DNA from: Muricomes sp049840515
GTDB lineage: Bacteria > Bacillota > Clostridia > Lachnospirales > Lachnospiraceae
Reading direction: 5' to 3'
Assembly: GCA_049840515.1 (NCBI GenBank)
Contig: JASGKW010000011.1
Coordinates: 186,001 to 250,000, forward strand
Length of the DNA stretch: 64,000 nt
In this document: positions 19,285 through 28,231 of the stretch, in pieces
Layout of the letters: every line of letters starts with the position of its first letter
Numbering within the stretch: position 1 is the first letter of the stretch
Notes under the pieces: generated by a model
Database searches by the model: none
Seen by the model: only the letters and a program-made list of their open reading frames with translations
What the model was told of the DNA's origin: nothing
Program-made: the position numbers and the translations under genes

Positions 19285-21165
19285 ATGTGTGGATTTGCAG
19301 GTTTTGTAGGAGACGTTGAAGATAGAGAACAGGTGCTGGACAGTATGATGGATACCATCGTGCACCGTGGACCGGACAGTGCGGGAAAGTTTGTGGATGA
19401 GGATGCGGCCCTGGGGTTCAGACGTTTGAGTATCATCGACCTCTCGGCGGAGGGGGACCAGCCTCTCTACAATGAAGACAAAAGTCTGGTGCTCACATTC
19501 AACGGTGAGATATACAACTATCAGGATTTGAAAAAAGAGCTGGTGGAAGCGGGACATATTTTTTCGTCAAATACGGATTCCGAAACTCTTTTACACGGTT
19601 TTGAAGAGTGGGGGGAGGGGCTTGTGGACAAGCTCCGCGGAATGTACGCATTTGTAATCTGGGACAGAAATAACAGGAAACTGTTTGGGGCGAGGGATAT
19701 TTTTGGAATTAAGCCTTTATATTACGCTCAGATGAACGGGACTCTTATGTTTGGTTCTGAGATTAAATCTTTTATGGAGCACCCTAAGTTTGACAAGATT
19801 TTTAATGAGTCAGCTCTTGGAAATTATCTTTCTTTTCAGTTTGTTCCCACGAATGAGACATTTTTCAAGGGAGTATTTTGCCTTCAGCCGGGACATTTTT
19901 TCCACTATGAAAATGGAGAGATGAAGATAACCCGCTATTTTGAACCACATTTTACCGGTGACAACAAGAAATCTTTTGAGGAAGTCGTGGAAGATGTGGA
20001 AAAAACCATGATAGATTCTGTTGAGAAACATAAAATCAGTGATGTTGAGGTGGCGTCTTATTTGTCGAGCGGTGTAGATTCAAGTTATCTCACCTACCTG
20101 GGACAGGTGGACAGAACATTTACGGTTGGCTTTGAAGAAGGAAAATACAGTGAGATACAGGATGCGAAGGAATTTGCAGCCAGTATTAATATGCAGAACG
20201 ATGCAAAAGTAATTACACCGGAGGAGTACTGGGATAAATTATCCGATATCCAATATTATATGGATGAGCCGGTGGCTGACCCCGCTGCCATTGCCTTGTA
20301 TTTCCTGAGCCAGGAGGCATCCAAAAAGGTAAAGGTTGTGCTTTCAGGGGAAGGGTCAGATGAGCTGTTCGGAGGTTACAATATTTATTGTGAACCTCTG
20401 GAGCATACCGGTTTTAATAAACTTCCTATGTTTTTGAGAAGATTTATGGGAAAATTCGCAGAATACTGTCTGCCCCGCGGAGTGAAGGGAAGAGGTTTTC
20501 TTATGCGCCACGGCAAGACTCTGGAAGAGAGATATTTTGCAAATGCTACAAATATCTTTACGGAGCGCGAGGCCAATAAAATCTTGAAAAAAGGTTGTGA
20601 GCCGGGAATCCAGAAAGTAACCAGTCCTTTATATGACAGGGTGAAAGGAAAAGATCCGGTTACAAAGATGCAGTATGTGGATTTACATCTCTGGCTTGTC
20701 CATGACATTCTGATGAAGGGTGATAAGATGGGAATGGCAAATTCACTGGAAGTAAGAGTGCCTTTCCTGGACAAAAAGGTATTGGAGCTGGCAGAGACAC
20801 TGCCTCTTAATTATAAAGTCAGGGCGCCAAAGACAAAGGTGGCACTTCGGGCGGCAGCGGAGAAGGTAATCAGAAGCAAGACTGCGGAGAAGAAAAAGCT
20901 GGGATTTCCGATACCGACCAGAGTGTGGTTAAAAGAAGAGAAGTATTACAATATCGTGAAGCAGATGTTTCTCTCAGAGGCGGCAAAGAAGTTTTTTAAT
21001 ACAGACATGCTTATTAAGATGCTGGATGACCATAAGAATGGGAAGAATACCAATGAGAAGACAGATAACAGCCGCAAAATCTGGACAGTTTATATTTTCC
21101 TTGTGTGGTATGATAGATTTTTTGAACATGGAAAGCCGGTACATCCGGCAGTGAGCGGCAAATAG
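19285..21165 (+). CDS. asnB: Asparagine synthase (glutamine-hydrolysing)
   Basis: 626 residues, full length and unshifted. Converts Asp, Gln and ATP to Asn and Glu. The class II glutaminase domain starts with the nucleophile Cys2 (MCGFAGFVG), with IVHRGPDS and NGEIYNY. The synthetase domain from about residue 250 has the PP-loop SYLSSGVDSSY and the LSGEGSDELFGGY segment, with MDEPVADPA between them. AAAGGAGA lies 9 nt before the ATG. Only 14 nt separate it from the following SEDS gene, so the two may be co-transcribed. Confidence 0.96.
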   Translation: MCGFAGFVGDVEDREQVLDSMMDTIVHRGPDSAGKFVDEDAALGFRRLSIIDLSAEGDQPLYNEDKSLVLTFNGEIYNYQDLKKELVEAGHIFSSNTDSETLLHGFEEWGEGLVDKLRGMYAFVIWDRNNRKLFGARDIFGIKPLYYAQMNGTLMFGSEIKSFMEHPKFDKIFNESALGNYLSFQFVPTNETFFKGVFCLQPGHFFHYENGEMKITRYFEPHFTGDNKKSFEEVVEDVEKTMIDSVEKHKISDVEVASYLSSGVDSSYLTYLGQVDRTFTVGFEEGKYSEIQDAKEFAASINMQNDAKVITPEEYWDKLSDIQYYMDEPVADPAAIALYFLSQEASKKVKVVLSGEGSDELFGGYNIYCEPLEHTGFNKLPMFLRRFMGKFAEYCLPRGVKGRGFLMRHGKTLEERYFANATNIFTEREANKILKKGCEPGIQKVTSPLYDRVKGKDPVTKMQYVDLHLWLVHDILMKGDKMGMANSLEVRVPFLDKKVLELAETLPLNYKVRAPKTKVALRAAAEKVIRSKTAEKKKLGFPIPTRVWLKEEKYYNIVKQMFLSEAAKKFFNTDMLIKMLDDHKNGKNTNEKTDNSRKIWTVYIFLVWYDRFFEHGKPVHPAVSGK

Positions 21166-21179
21166 GCAGGTGAGATAAT

Positions 21180-22370
21180 ATGGGAAGCAAAGGTGCACAG
21201 GTCTCCTCCGGGGTGAAGAGAAGGCGTAAACAGGAGGGGGCCAAAGCAGCACAATATTTTGATTATGATTTACTGCTGGTCATTATTTTTCTGATGTGCT
21301 TTGGGCTGGTTATGTTGTACAGCACAAGTGCATATAGTGCCCAGGCGGATTTTAACAATGATATGTATTATTTTTCCAAACAGGCACTTATCGGTGTTTT
21401 AAGTTTTGTGGTTATGCTTGGAGTGTCCCGGATAGATTACCATCTTTACGGGGCATTCTCCTTTGAAATATACATATTTGCTATGATTATGATGGCTCTT
21501 GTACAGACACCTTTCGGGGTGGAGATTTATGGTGCGAGAAGATGGATACAGCTTCCCGGAAACATGACACTTCAGCCGTCAGAGATTACAAAGATAGCCG
21601 TGATTCTGTTTATATCTTATGAATTGTGCAGAATGGGAAAAAAGGTGAATACAAGAGATGGACTGATTCGCATTGGCGCATTTGGCGCAGTGGCGGCAGT
21701 TGGGGTTATGTTTCTGACAGAAAACTTAAGTACGGCCATTATAGTTATGTCTATCACTTGCATACTGTATTTTGTTGTGCACCCCAAAACAAAACCATTT
21801 CTCGTGGCGGCAGGAGCGGCAGCGGCAGCGGCAGCTGTGGGAGTTTCTATTCTGGCTGCCACAATCACGACCAGTGAGAATTTCCGTCTGCGCCGGGTTA
21901 TCAGCTGGCTGGACCCCGAAAATCATGGGGACAGCGGAGGATTTCAGGTGATGCAGGGACTGTATGCCATCGGCTCCGGAGGTTTTTTTGGAAAGGGTCT
22001 GGGGAATAGTACCCAGAAGCTGGGCGTGATTCCTGAGGTACAAAACGATATGATTCTCTCTATCGTTTGTGAAGAACTTGGAGTATTTGGTGCGATTGTG
22101 ATACTTGTATTATTTGGTCTGCTTCTGTACCGTCTCATGTTTATCGCGAGAAATGCCCCCGATATGTACGGTTCACTGGTTGCAACGGGAATTTTTGCAC
22201 ATATTGCCCTTCAGGTAATATTGAACATTGCCGTTGTCACAAACATGATTCCAACAACGGGAATTACCCTTCCGTTTATCAGTTACGGGGGAACCTCCAT
22301 ATTATTTCTCATGGCGGAGATGGGCATTGCCCTGGGCGTCTCGAGGAAAATTAAATTGGGGGAAGAGTAG
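21180..22370 (+). CDS. FtsW/RodA/SpoVE (SEDS) family glycan polymerase, paralogue 1
   Basis: 396 residues with about ten transmembrane segments. SEDS signatures: LMLYSTSAYSAQ near residue 42, RRWIQLPG with LQPSEITKIA, then the long loop GGFQVMQGLYAIGSGG FFGKGLG and ENDM-type NDMILSIVCEELG, ending PFISYGGTS. It polymerises lipid II into glycan with a partner class B PBP. It lies outside the division cluster, and a second copy (32389) is inside it, so this one may be the RodA- or SpoVE-type member; the sequence alone does not decide. An Ala-rich stretch occurs at 21807-21850. Confidence 0.88.
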   Translation: MGSKGAQVSSGVKRRRKQEGAKAAQYFDYDLLLVIIFLMCFGLVMLYSTSAYSAQADFNNDMYYFSKQALIGVLSFVVMLGVSRIDYHLYGAFSFEIYIFAMIMMALVQTPFGVEIYGARRWIQLPGNMTLQPSEITKIAVILFISYELCRMGKKVNTRDGLIRIGAFGAVAAVGVMFLTENLSTAIIVMSITCILYFVVHPKTKPFLVAAGAAAAAAAVGVSILAATITTSENFRLRRVISWLDPENHGDSGGFQVMQGLYAIGSGGFFGKGLGNSTQKLGVIPEVQNDMILSIVCEELGVFGAIVILVLFGLLLYRLMFIARNAPDMYGSLVATGIFAHIALQVILNIAVVTNMIPTTGITLPFISYGGTSILFLMAEMGIALGVSRKIKLGEE

Positions 22371-22390
22371 AGCATATACAGACATTAAAT

Positions 22391-22428
22391 TACCCTGCTT
22401 CAAGCTGGCTTGAGCGGGGTATATTTAA
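22391..22428 (+). terminator. Terminator-like hairpin after the SEDS gene
   Basis: TACCCTGC (22391-22398) pairs with GCGGGGTA (22414-22421, one G-U), with inner CAAG/CTTG. It is followed by TATTTAATAT, a weak U-tract. Confidence 0.5.
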
Positions 22429-22465
22429 TATCTGCGCATGGTTGAATTGTAATTAAAAAAATGTC

Positions 22466-22518
22466 TTTCCATACTGCATAAAATATGCTATATTAGTATG
22501 TAGTATTTAAAACTACAT
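22466..22518 (+). promoter_or_regulatory. degV promoter with adjoining palindromic operator
   Basis: TTTCCA (22466-22471), 17 bp, TATATT (22489-22494). Immediately downstream is a perfect inverted repeat ATGTAGT-7 nt-ACTACAT (22498-22518), well placed to block transcription. A second TATAAT at 22518-22523 overlaps the repeat end. Confidence 0.45.
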
Positions 22519-22563
22519 ATAATAGATAGAGAATATAGCATGTGTAGCACGGGAGGATATACC

Positions 22564-23403
22564 ATGAATTATAAAGTGATTGTCGACAGCTGCGGAGAGC
22601 TGACAAAAGAAATGAAAGATAGCGGAATATACGAGACAGCTTCCCTCACAATGGAAGTGGATGGGGTGCGGATTATAGATGATGCAACATTTGACCAGGC
22701 AGATTTTTTAAGACGAGTAGCGGCGAGCCCGCAGAGTCCCAAGTCTTCATGTCCCTCACCGCAGGAATATATGGAGTTTTATCACTGTGATGCACAGCGG
22801 GTTTACGCGGTAACTCTGTCCGCAGAATTGAGCGGCTCGTACAACAGTGCAGAGCTTGGTCGAAATCTTTATGTGGAAGAGTATGGGGAGAAAGATATTT
22901 ATGTATTCAACTCTCGCTCGGCATCAGTGGGAGAGACACTGATTGCAATGAAAATCCAGGAGTGTGAGGCGGTCGGCATGACATTTCAGGAAGTGGTTGC
23001 TGCTGTAGAAAAGTATATTGAAGCCCAAAATACTTATTTTATTCTGGAGAACCTGGATACTCTCAGGAAAAATGGGCGGCTTACGGGAATAAAAGCGATT
23101 GTGGCCAGCGCCCTGAATATAAAACCTATCATGGGAGCCAAACCTGAAGGAGTCATATGTCAGCTGGGGCAGGCCAGAGGTATGAAACGGGCCCTGGAGA
23201 AGATGATAAGTTATATTGTAGAAGAAGTGAAGAATCCGGAACAAAAGATATTGGCAATCTCTCACTGTAATTGCAAGGAAAGAGCACTGGAAGTAGAGAG
23301 AATGATTCTGGAGAAAGTAAAGGTGAAATCCAGCATTATTGTGGATACAGCGGGAATCAGCACCATGTATGCCAATGATGGCGGAATTATAGTTGTGATA
23401 TAG
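22564..23403 (+). CDS. DegV family fatty-acid-binding protein
   Basis: 279 residues, normal length. N-terminal YKVIVDSCGELTKEM, followed by the lipid-binding pattern SSCPSPQEYMEF and VTLSAELSGSYNSA, later LDTLRKNGRL and IKPIMGAKPEG. In Firmicutes such proteins (FakB type) bind a fatty acid and present it to the kinase FakA for phospholipid synthesis. Start 22564 is preferred over 22540 because GGGAGG lies 7 nt upstream. Single-gene unit. Confidence 0.9.
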   Translation: MNYKVIVDSCGELTKEMKDSGIYETASLTMEVDGVRIIDDATFDQADFLRRVAASPQSPKSSCPSPQEYMEFYHCDAQRVYAVTLSAELSGSYNSAELGRNLYVEEYGEKDIYVFNSRSASVGETLIAMKIQECEAVGMTFQEVVAAVEKYIEAQNTYFILENLDTLRKNGRLTGIKAIVASALNIKPIMGAKPEGVICQLGQARGMKRALEKMISYIVEEVKNPEQKILAISHCNCKERALEVERMILEKVKVKSSIIVDTAGISTMYANDGGIIVVI

Positions 23404-23480
23404 AAAAGTTTATGCTAAAATGCTGTATAGGTGGTGGAGTCAAGTGGGCCCCATAATTAAGCATAGAGGAGTTTGAATAT

Positions 23481-23717
23481 ATGAGCCAAGAAAAGATAGA
23501 CCGGTATAAAAAAGAAAAGGCAAATCGCAAGCAAATCATGAAGAAACAGCGGAGAATAAACATTTTGAGGAGAGCGGGCATTTCACTGATTGCACTTGCT
23601 CTGGTGGGATGGCTTGGGTTTTCTGTATATCAGAAGCATGACTCCGGGAAAGAGCGCCCTGTGGCAGAGGTGGATTATAATGCCATCAACAACTACATGA
23701 CTCAGTTAGGTGAATAA
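23481..23717 (+). CDS. Small single-pass membrane protein, unknown function
   Basis: 78 residues. A very basic N-terminus (KIDRYKKEKANRKQIMKKQ) is followed by one transmembrane helix (about 33-51, ISLIALALVGWLGFSVY), then a short outer tail ending NAINNYMTQLGE. The topology should be N-in by the positive-inside rule. GAGGAG precedes the ATG and a strong terminator follows. I do not recognise a named family; similar short proteins are common in Lachnospiraceae. Confidence 0.7.
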   Translation: MSQEKIDRYKKEKANRKQIMKKQRRINILRRAGISLIALALVGWLGFSVYQKHDSGKERPVAEVDYNAINNYMTQLGE

Positions 23718-23767
23718 TCCTGCTGTTTAGCTTGAATTTTAAAGCAAAATAATTGAATAAGACACTT

Positions 23768-23805
23768 AAAACAGGACAATCCGTTGGGGTTGTCCTGTTT
23801 TTTGT
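23768..23805 (+). terminator. Strong intrinsic terminator
   Basis: 12-bp perfect stem AAAACAGGACAA (23768-23779) and TTGTCCTGTTTT (23790-23801) with Ts continuing. Isolates the division cluster from upstream genes. 23806-23940 shows nothing recognisable. Confidence 0.9.
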
Positions 23806-23949
23806 GATTTATCCGTGATTTTCCTGTGATTTTCATATAAATTCCGCAGGTGTTTGTACACAAAAACGCAAGGTCTTGTGGCAGTCTGCGGACTAATATC
23901 TACATATGGACAAAGAGCAATTTCGTGGAAAAAGTTTTGAAAAAAGTAC

Positions 23950-23978
23950 TTGAAAATGGGGAAAGTGTGGTTTACAAT
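23950..23978 (+). promoter_or_regulatory. Division-cluster promoter
   Basis: TTGAAA (23950-23955), 17 bp, TACAAT (23973-23978). The -10 sits inside the 10-bp-phased repeat array, so MraZ binding should occlude it. Confidence 0.6.
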
Positions 23979-24020
23979 GGAGTCAAGTGGTAGGAAGTGG
24001 TAGATAGTGGTGCAAAGTGG
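23961..24020 (+). promoter_or_regulatory. MraZ operator: six 10-bp-phased TGG repeats
   Basis: Decamers ending at 23970, 23980, 23990, 24000, 24010 and 24020 close with TGTGG, AATGG and four times AGTGG. MraZ is known to bind direct repeats of TGGGN (E. coli) or AAAGTG(K) with 10-bp spacing (mollicutes). Position and phase match autoregulation. Confidence 0.85.
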
Positions 24021-24058
24021 GAGATATGTGGAGACCCACTGATAAGAAGGGGTTCCGG

Positions 24059-24496
24059 ATGCTATTAGGGGAGTTTAATCACACAATAGATGAAAAAGGC
24101 CGATTAATCATCCCAGCCAAGTTACGAGACGATTTGGGAGAAAGTTTCGTAATCTGTAATGGCTTGGAGGGGTGCCTTTTTGTGTACTCTATGGAAGAAT
24201 GGAAAGCCTTCGTTGCAGAACTGGAAACTTTGCCACGTATGAATAAGGATGCCAGAATATTCAAGCGCTATTTCTTCGGAAGTGCATCAGAGGGCAGCTT
24301 TGACAAGCAGGGGAGAGTTTTAGTTCCCCCGACACTTAGAAAAGCAGCCGGGCTGGAAAAAGATGTTGTCCTGGTAGGAGTACAGGACCGCGTTGAAATC
24401 TGGGATAAAGCACTTTGGGAAGAAAAGAGCGAAGTCAGTGAAGAAGATTTGGATGCTATTGCAGAACGTATGGAGTCAATAGGTATCAGAATTTAA
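24059..24496 (+). CDS. mraZ: Transcriptional regulator MraZ
   Basis: 145 residues. Two AbrB-like half domains: LLGEFNHTIDEKGRLIIPAK and SFDKQGRVLVPPTLR. Autorepressor of the division and wall cluster, acting through the repeats just upstream. The true start is ATG 24059, giving the family N-terminus and AAGGGG 7 nt upstream; an upstream GTG at 24017 would lie inside the operator. Confidence 0.95.
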   Translation: MLLGEFNHTIDEKGRLIIPAKLRDDLGESFVICNGLEGCLFVYSMEEWKAFVAELETLPRMNKDARIFKRYFFGSASEGSFDKQGRVLVPPTLRKAAGLEKDVVLVGVQDRVEIWDKALWEEKSEVSEEDLDAIAERMESIGIRI

Positions 24497-24516
24497 TCTA
24501 ACACAGGGAGGAATTT

Positions 24517-25452
24517 ATGGCATTCAAGCATGCATCAGTTTTACTGGAAGAAACGGTGGAAGGTCTGGCCATCAAGCCGGATGGGACATACGTCGACGCT
24601 ACGCTCGGAGGAGGCGGACATGCCTTTGAAGTGTGTAAGCAGTTAAACAGCAAGGGGAGTTTTATAGGCATAGACCAGGATGCCGCTGCAATTGAGGCAG
24701 CAGGCACCCGACTACTCGACTTCGGGGAGAGAGTTACAATAATCAGGAGCAATTATTGTGATATGAAGCCGAGGCTCCATGAGATAGGCATTGACAAAGT
24801 GGATGGAATTGTACTGGATCTGGGCGTATCATCGTATCAGCTGGATACGGCAGACCGGGGATTTTCCTACCGAAGTGATGCTCCTCTGGACATGAGGATG
24901 GACCAGAGGCAGTCCATGACAGCAAAAGATATTGTCAATGACTACAGTGAATCAGACCTTTACCGCGTGATTCGGGATTACGGGGAAGACCGGTTTGCGA
25001 AGAACATTGCAAAACATATTGTGATGGAGCGCAGTAAAGGTCCGATTGAGACGACAGGACAGCTCAATGAAATTATAAGACGAGCTATTCCCATGAAGTT
25101 TCAAAAAATGTCAGGGCATCCGTCTAAAAGAACATTTCAGGCGATTCGTATAGAACTGAATCGGGAACTGGATGTTTTGAGGGATACACTGGACGATATG
25201 ATTGATTTATTAAATCCAGGAGGAAGGCTTTGCATCATCACTTTCCATTCTCTGGAGGACAGGATTGTGAAAAGTTCATTTAGGAAGAATGAGGACCCAT
25301 GTACTTGTCCAAGCCATTTTCCCATATGTGTATGTGGAAATATATCAAAGGGAAAAGTCATTACAAGAAAGCCTATTTTACCAAGCGAGGAAGAATTGGC
25401 GGAAAACAGCCGTTCAAAAAGTGCCAAACTGAGGATTTTTGAGCGAAGCTGA
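24517..25452 (+). CDS. rsmH: 16S rRNA (cytosine-1402-N4) methyltransferase
   Basis: 311 residues. N-terminal HASVLLEETVEGL, SAM-binding DATLGGGGHA (about 28-37), DQDAAAI, VDGIVLDLGVSSYQLD and RAFSYRSDAPLDMRMD-type segment, ending GRLCIITFHSLEDRIVK. Methylates C1402 in the ribosomal P site. GGGAGGAA precedes the ATG; 20 nt after mraZ. Confidence 0.96.
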   Translation: MAFKHASVLLEETVEGLAIKPDGTYVDATLGGGGHAFEVCKQLNSKGSFIGIDQDAAAIEAAGTRLLDFGERVTIIRSNYCDMKPRLHEIGIDKVDGIVLDLGVSSYQLDTADRGFSYRSDAPLDMRMDQRQSMTAKDIVNDYSESDLYRVIRDYGEDRFAKNIAKHIVMERSKGPIETTGQLNEIIRRAIPMKFQKMSGHPSKRTFQAIRIELNRELDVLRDTLDDMIDLLNPGGRLCIITFHSLEDRIVKSSFRKNEDPCTCPSHFPICVCGNISKGKVITRKPILPSEEELAENSRSKSAKLRIFERS

Positions 25453-25583
25453 TACAGCGGATATGACAGGAATTTATGATTCACTGTAGAGGGATTTAAA
25501 GGAGTATAGCAAATAGATTTCGTCAGGAAGGGGAGAGCCTGGCGGAAAAGAGTAAAGAAGTATTTAAGAAAGGGGCAGACAAT

Positions 25584-26126
25584 ATGGCGGCAAGAAGACG
25601 GGTGTCATCATCCAGACAATCAAGAAATATAAATAGCAGCTATAGACAGGAATACGTTTATGGCAATACAGTGCGCCAGCCGGAAATTCTGCCAAAGAAA
25701 AAGGTACAAGAGGAACATAAGCGTCCAGTCAGGACAAGCCGTCAGGTGCGTAAGAACCGCAGGCGTGCATTAAATATGAGCCCTGCATATGTGGCATTCC
25801 AAGTGATTGCCGCGGTTTGCGCAGTTATGATATGCGTGTCCTATCTAAGACTGCAGTCAGATACTGTAAGTAATGCTGAAACTGTTTCTGCATTACAGGA
25901 GGAATTGGCAACCCTGACAGAACAAAACGATACAGCTTATCAGGCGGCGACAGATTCTGTGAATCTGGAGGAAATCCGCAATAAAGCTATGAATGACATG
26001 GGAATGGTATATGCGGCCTATGGAAATGTGATTGAGTATGAATGTCCTGCCGGAGATTATGTGAAGCAGTACAATGATATACCGTCAGATGGCGTTCTTG
26101 CCAAGTCAAGGAATGCAGCAGATTAA
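25584..26126 (+). CDS. ftsL: FtsL-like cell division protein
   Basis: 180 residues. Long basic cytoplasmic N-terminus (about 1-70, Arg/Lys/Ser-rich), one transmembrane helix (about 70-90, YVAFQVIAAVCAVMICVSYL) and an extracellular heptad segment (SALQEELATLTEQND). The position between rsmH and ftsI, and the topology, support FtsL, the scaffold of the FtsQLB complex, although sequence conservation in this family is low. The 131-bp gap before it has no clear signal except AGAAAGGGG as RBS. Confidence 0.8.
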   Translation: MAARRRVSSSRQSRNINSSYRQEYVYGNTVRQPEILPKKKVQEEHKRPVRTSRQVRKNRRRALNMSPAYVAFQVIAAVCAVMICVSYLRLQSDTVSNAETVSALQEELATLTEQNDTAYQAATDSVNLEEIRNKAMNDMGMVYAAYGNVIEYECPAGDYVKQYNDIPSDGVLAKSRNAAD

Positions 26127-26137
26127 GGATATAGAAT

Positions 26138-28156
26138 ATGGTAAAACGAAATAAAAAAAACAGATTTGATTTTTTGACAAAAAGATTCTCAAAAAAAATG
26201 CAGAAAAAGCTGGTAATGTTGTTTATGGCAATTATACTGGCTTTTATTGTTCTTATAGGAAGAATCACATACATTAATGCCTCAAAGGGGAATAAGTACA
26301 CAAAAATTGTGCTGGACCAGCAGACCTATAACAGCAGAGTCATCCCTTATAAGAGGGGGGACATTGTGGACCGCAATGGAACAAAGATGGTAACCAGTGA
26401 GAGGGTGTACAATGTCATATTAGATGTGAATGTGATGACATCCGATGAGGATTATATTAATCCGACCATTCAGGCCCTCAAAGACTGCTTTGGGGTGAAA
26501 GAGGAAGATGTAAGGTCGCTGATAGAAAATAATTCAGACAGCCGCTATGAGATATTGGCCAAGGGGGTATCATATGATACTGCCAAGAAATTCAAGGACA
26601 TTGCTGAGGATACAGAAAAAAATCCGAATGTGAAGGGAGTCTGGCTGGAGGAAGATTATAAGAGGTCTTACCCATATAATTCGCTGGCAAGTGATGTGAT
26701 AGGCTTTACTTCCGCTGGAAATCAGGGTGCGATTGGAATTGAAAGTGCTTACAATGATGTATTGAACGGGACAGATGGCCGGGAATACGGGTATTTTGAC
26801 AGTGCTTCTACAGTAAAACAAACAGTGAAAGCTGCAAAGAATGGGGATACGGTGGTATCTACCATTGATGTGGCCCTGCAGAGTATTGTGGAGCAGTGCA
26901 TCAAAGAATTTAACGACCAGCATGCGGGAGAAACGAGAGAGGGGGAGCCGGGAAGTAAGAATACGGGAGTCATTATTATGAATCCTAATACAGGAGAAAT
27001 CCTGGCGGAGGCATCCTATCCCAACTTTGATTTAAATAATCCGAGGGATTTATCTTCTCTGTATCCAAAAGAAAAAGAAGAGAAGCTGTCTGAGGAAGAG
27101 CAGCTGGACGCCCTAAATTCACTGTGGAGGAATTTCTGTGTCAGTGACGCTTATGAGCCGGGCTCTACAGTAAAACCGTTTACAGTGGCTACAGGGCTTG
27201 AGACAGGCGCCCTGACAGGAAATGAAACCTATATGTGCAATGGCTTTTTGCACGTAGGAGATTATGATATCCACTGCCACCTCAGGACAGGACATGGTCC
27301 TCAGACGGTAGAACAGGCGGTAGCAAACTCATGTAACGTAGCTCTGATGGAGATGGCTGAGTCTATAGGAGTAAAGAATTTTACGAAATATCAGCGTATT
27401 TTTGGTTTTGGCCAGTATACGGGGATTGATTTGCCGGGGGAAGCATCCACAGCATCACTCCTTTACACAGATGAAACTATGGGAATCACAGATTTAGCAA
27501 CCAATTCCTTTGGGCAGGGATTTAATGTGACGATGACTCAGATGGCAGCAGGATTCTCTTCTCTGGTCAATGGGGGATATTACTATGAACCTCACATTGT
27601 AAAACAGATTCAGGATGAAAGCGGAAGTGTGATAGAGACAAAAAATCCCGTACTTCTCAAGAAAACAGTGTCCGCGGAAACCTCCAAAAAGGTAAAACAA
27701 TATATGAAGGCAGTTATGGAGTCAGGAACCGGCCAGAAAGCGAACGTGGAAGGCTACGATATTGGGGGAAAAACCGGTACTGCAGAGAAGCTTCCCAGAG
27801 ATAAGGGAAAATATGTACTGTCCTTTATCGGATATGCACCTCAGGAAAATCCCGAAGTTGTGATTTATGTGGTGATAGATGAACCTAATGTGCCGGATCA
27901 GCAGGTAGACTCCTATGTGCTGGAACTTTCAAAAAAAATTATGTCACAGGCATTTCCTTATCTGAATATAACCACAGAAGAAGGCTATACGCCGGCTGCC
28001 AGTGAACCTGTGAGCCAGGCTGAGCCGGAACAGACAGACTATGTGGATTTTGATTCTTCATATAATGATACATATAATAATACGGATGGTTCTTATGTTG
28101 ATGACAGTTATAATCCCGATTTGTCTGACTGGGCGGTGGGACAACCGTCAGAATAA
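26138..28156 (+). CDS. Class B penicillin-binding protein (FtsI/PBP2 type)
   Basis: 672 residues. Cytoplasmic tail, one transmembrane helix (about 24-44), PBP dimerisation domain, then transpeptidase with all three motifs: STVK in YEPGSTVKPF (about 343), SCN in ANSCNVALMEM and KTG in GGKTGTAEKL. The C-terminus is an acidic Asp/Tyr/Ser-rich tail without PASTA domains. It cross-links septal peptidoglycan with FtsW. The start is 11 nt after ftsL, with AAGGATAT. Confidence 0.92.
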   Translation: MVKRNKKNRFDFLTKRFSKKMQKKLVMLFMAIILAFIVLIGRITYINASKGNKYTKIVLDQQTYNSRVIPYKRGDIVDRNGTKMVTSERVYNVILDVNVMTSDEDYINPTIQALKDCFGVKEEDVRSLIENNSDSRYEILAKGVSYDTAKKFKDIAEDTEKNPNVKGVWLEEDYKRSYPYNSLASDVIGFTSAGNQGAIGIESAYNDVLNGTDGREYGYFDSASTVKQTVKAAKNGDTVVSTIDVALQSIVEQCIKEFNDQHAGETREGEPGSKNTGVIIMNPNTGEILAEASYPNFDLNNPRDLSSLYPKEKEEKLSEEEQLDALNSLWRNFCVSDAYEPGSTVKPFTVATGLETGALTGNETYMCNGFLHVGDYDIHCHLRTGHGPQTVEQAVANSCNVALMEMAESIGVKNFTKYQRIFGFGQYTGIDLPGEASTASLLYTDETMGITDLATNSFGQGFNVTMTQMAAGFSSLVNGGYYYEPHIVKQIQDESGSVIETKNPVLLKKTVSAETSKKVKQYMKAVMESGTGQKANVEGYDIGGKTGTAEKLPRDKGKYVLSFIGYAPQENPEVVIYVVIDEPNVPDQQVDSYVLELSKKIMSQAFPYLNITTEEGYTPAASEPVSQAEPEQTDYVDFDSSYNDTYNNTDGSYVDDSYNPDLSDWAVGQPSE

Positions 28157-28171
28157 GAAGTATCAGTTATG

Positions 28172-28226
28172 AATAACCTTACAAAAGATGTAATATGTTT
28201 ATAAAAATATCTTTTGTAAGGTTATT
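28172..28226 (+). terminator. 18-bp hairpin between the two PBP genes
   Basis: AATAACCTTACAAAAGAT (28172-28189) is perfectly repeated in inverted form at 28209-28226, followed by TATTTATG. The only SD-like AAGG before the next gene lies inside the stem. It may terminate part of the transcripts or hide the ribosome binding site of the downstream PBP. Confidence 0.7.
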
Positions 28227-28231
28227 TATTT

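Noticed and set aside
19109..19309. 66-codon ORF between hypE and asnB
   Set aside because: It overlaps the asnB promoter and start, has no RBS and has an unusual Cys-rich composition typical of a chance frame.
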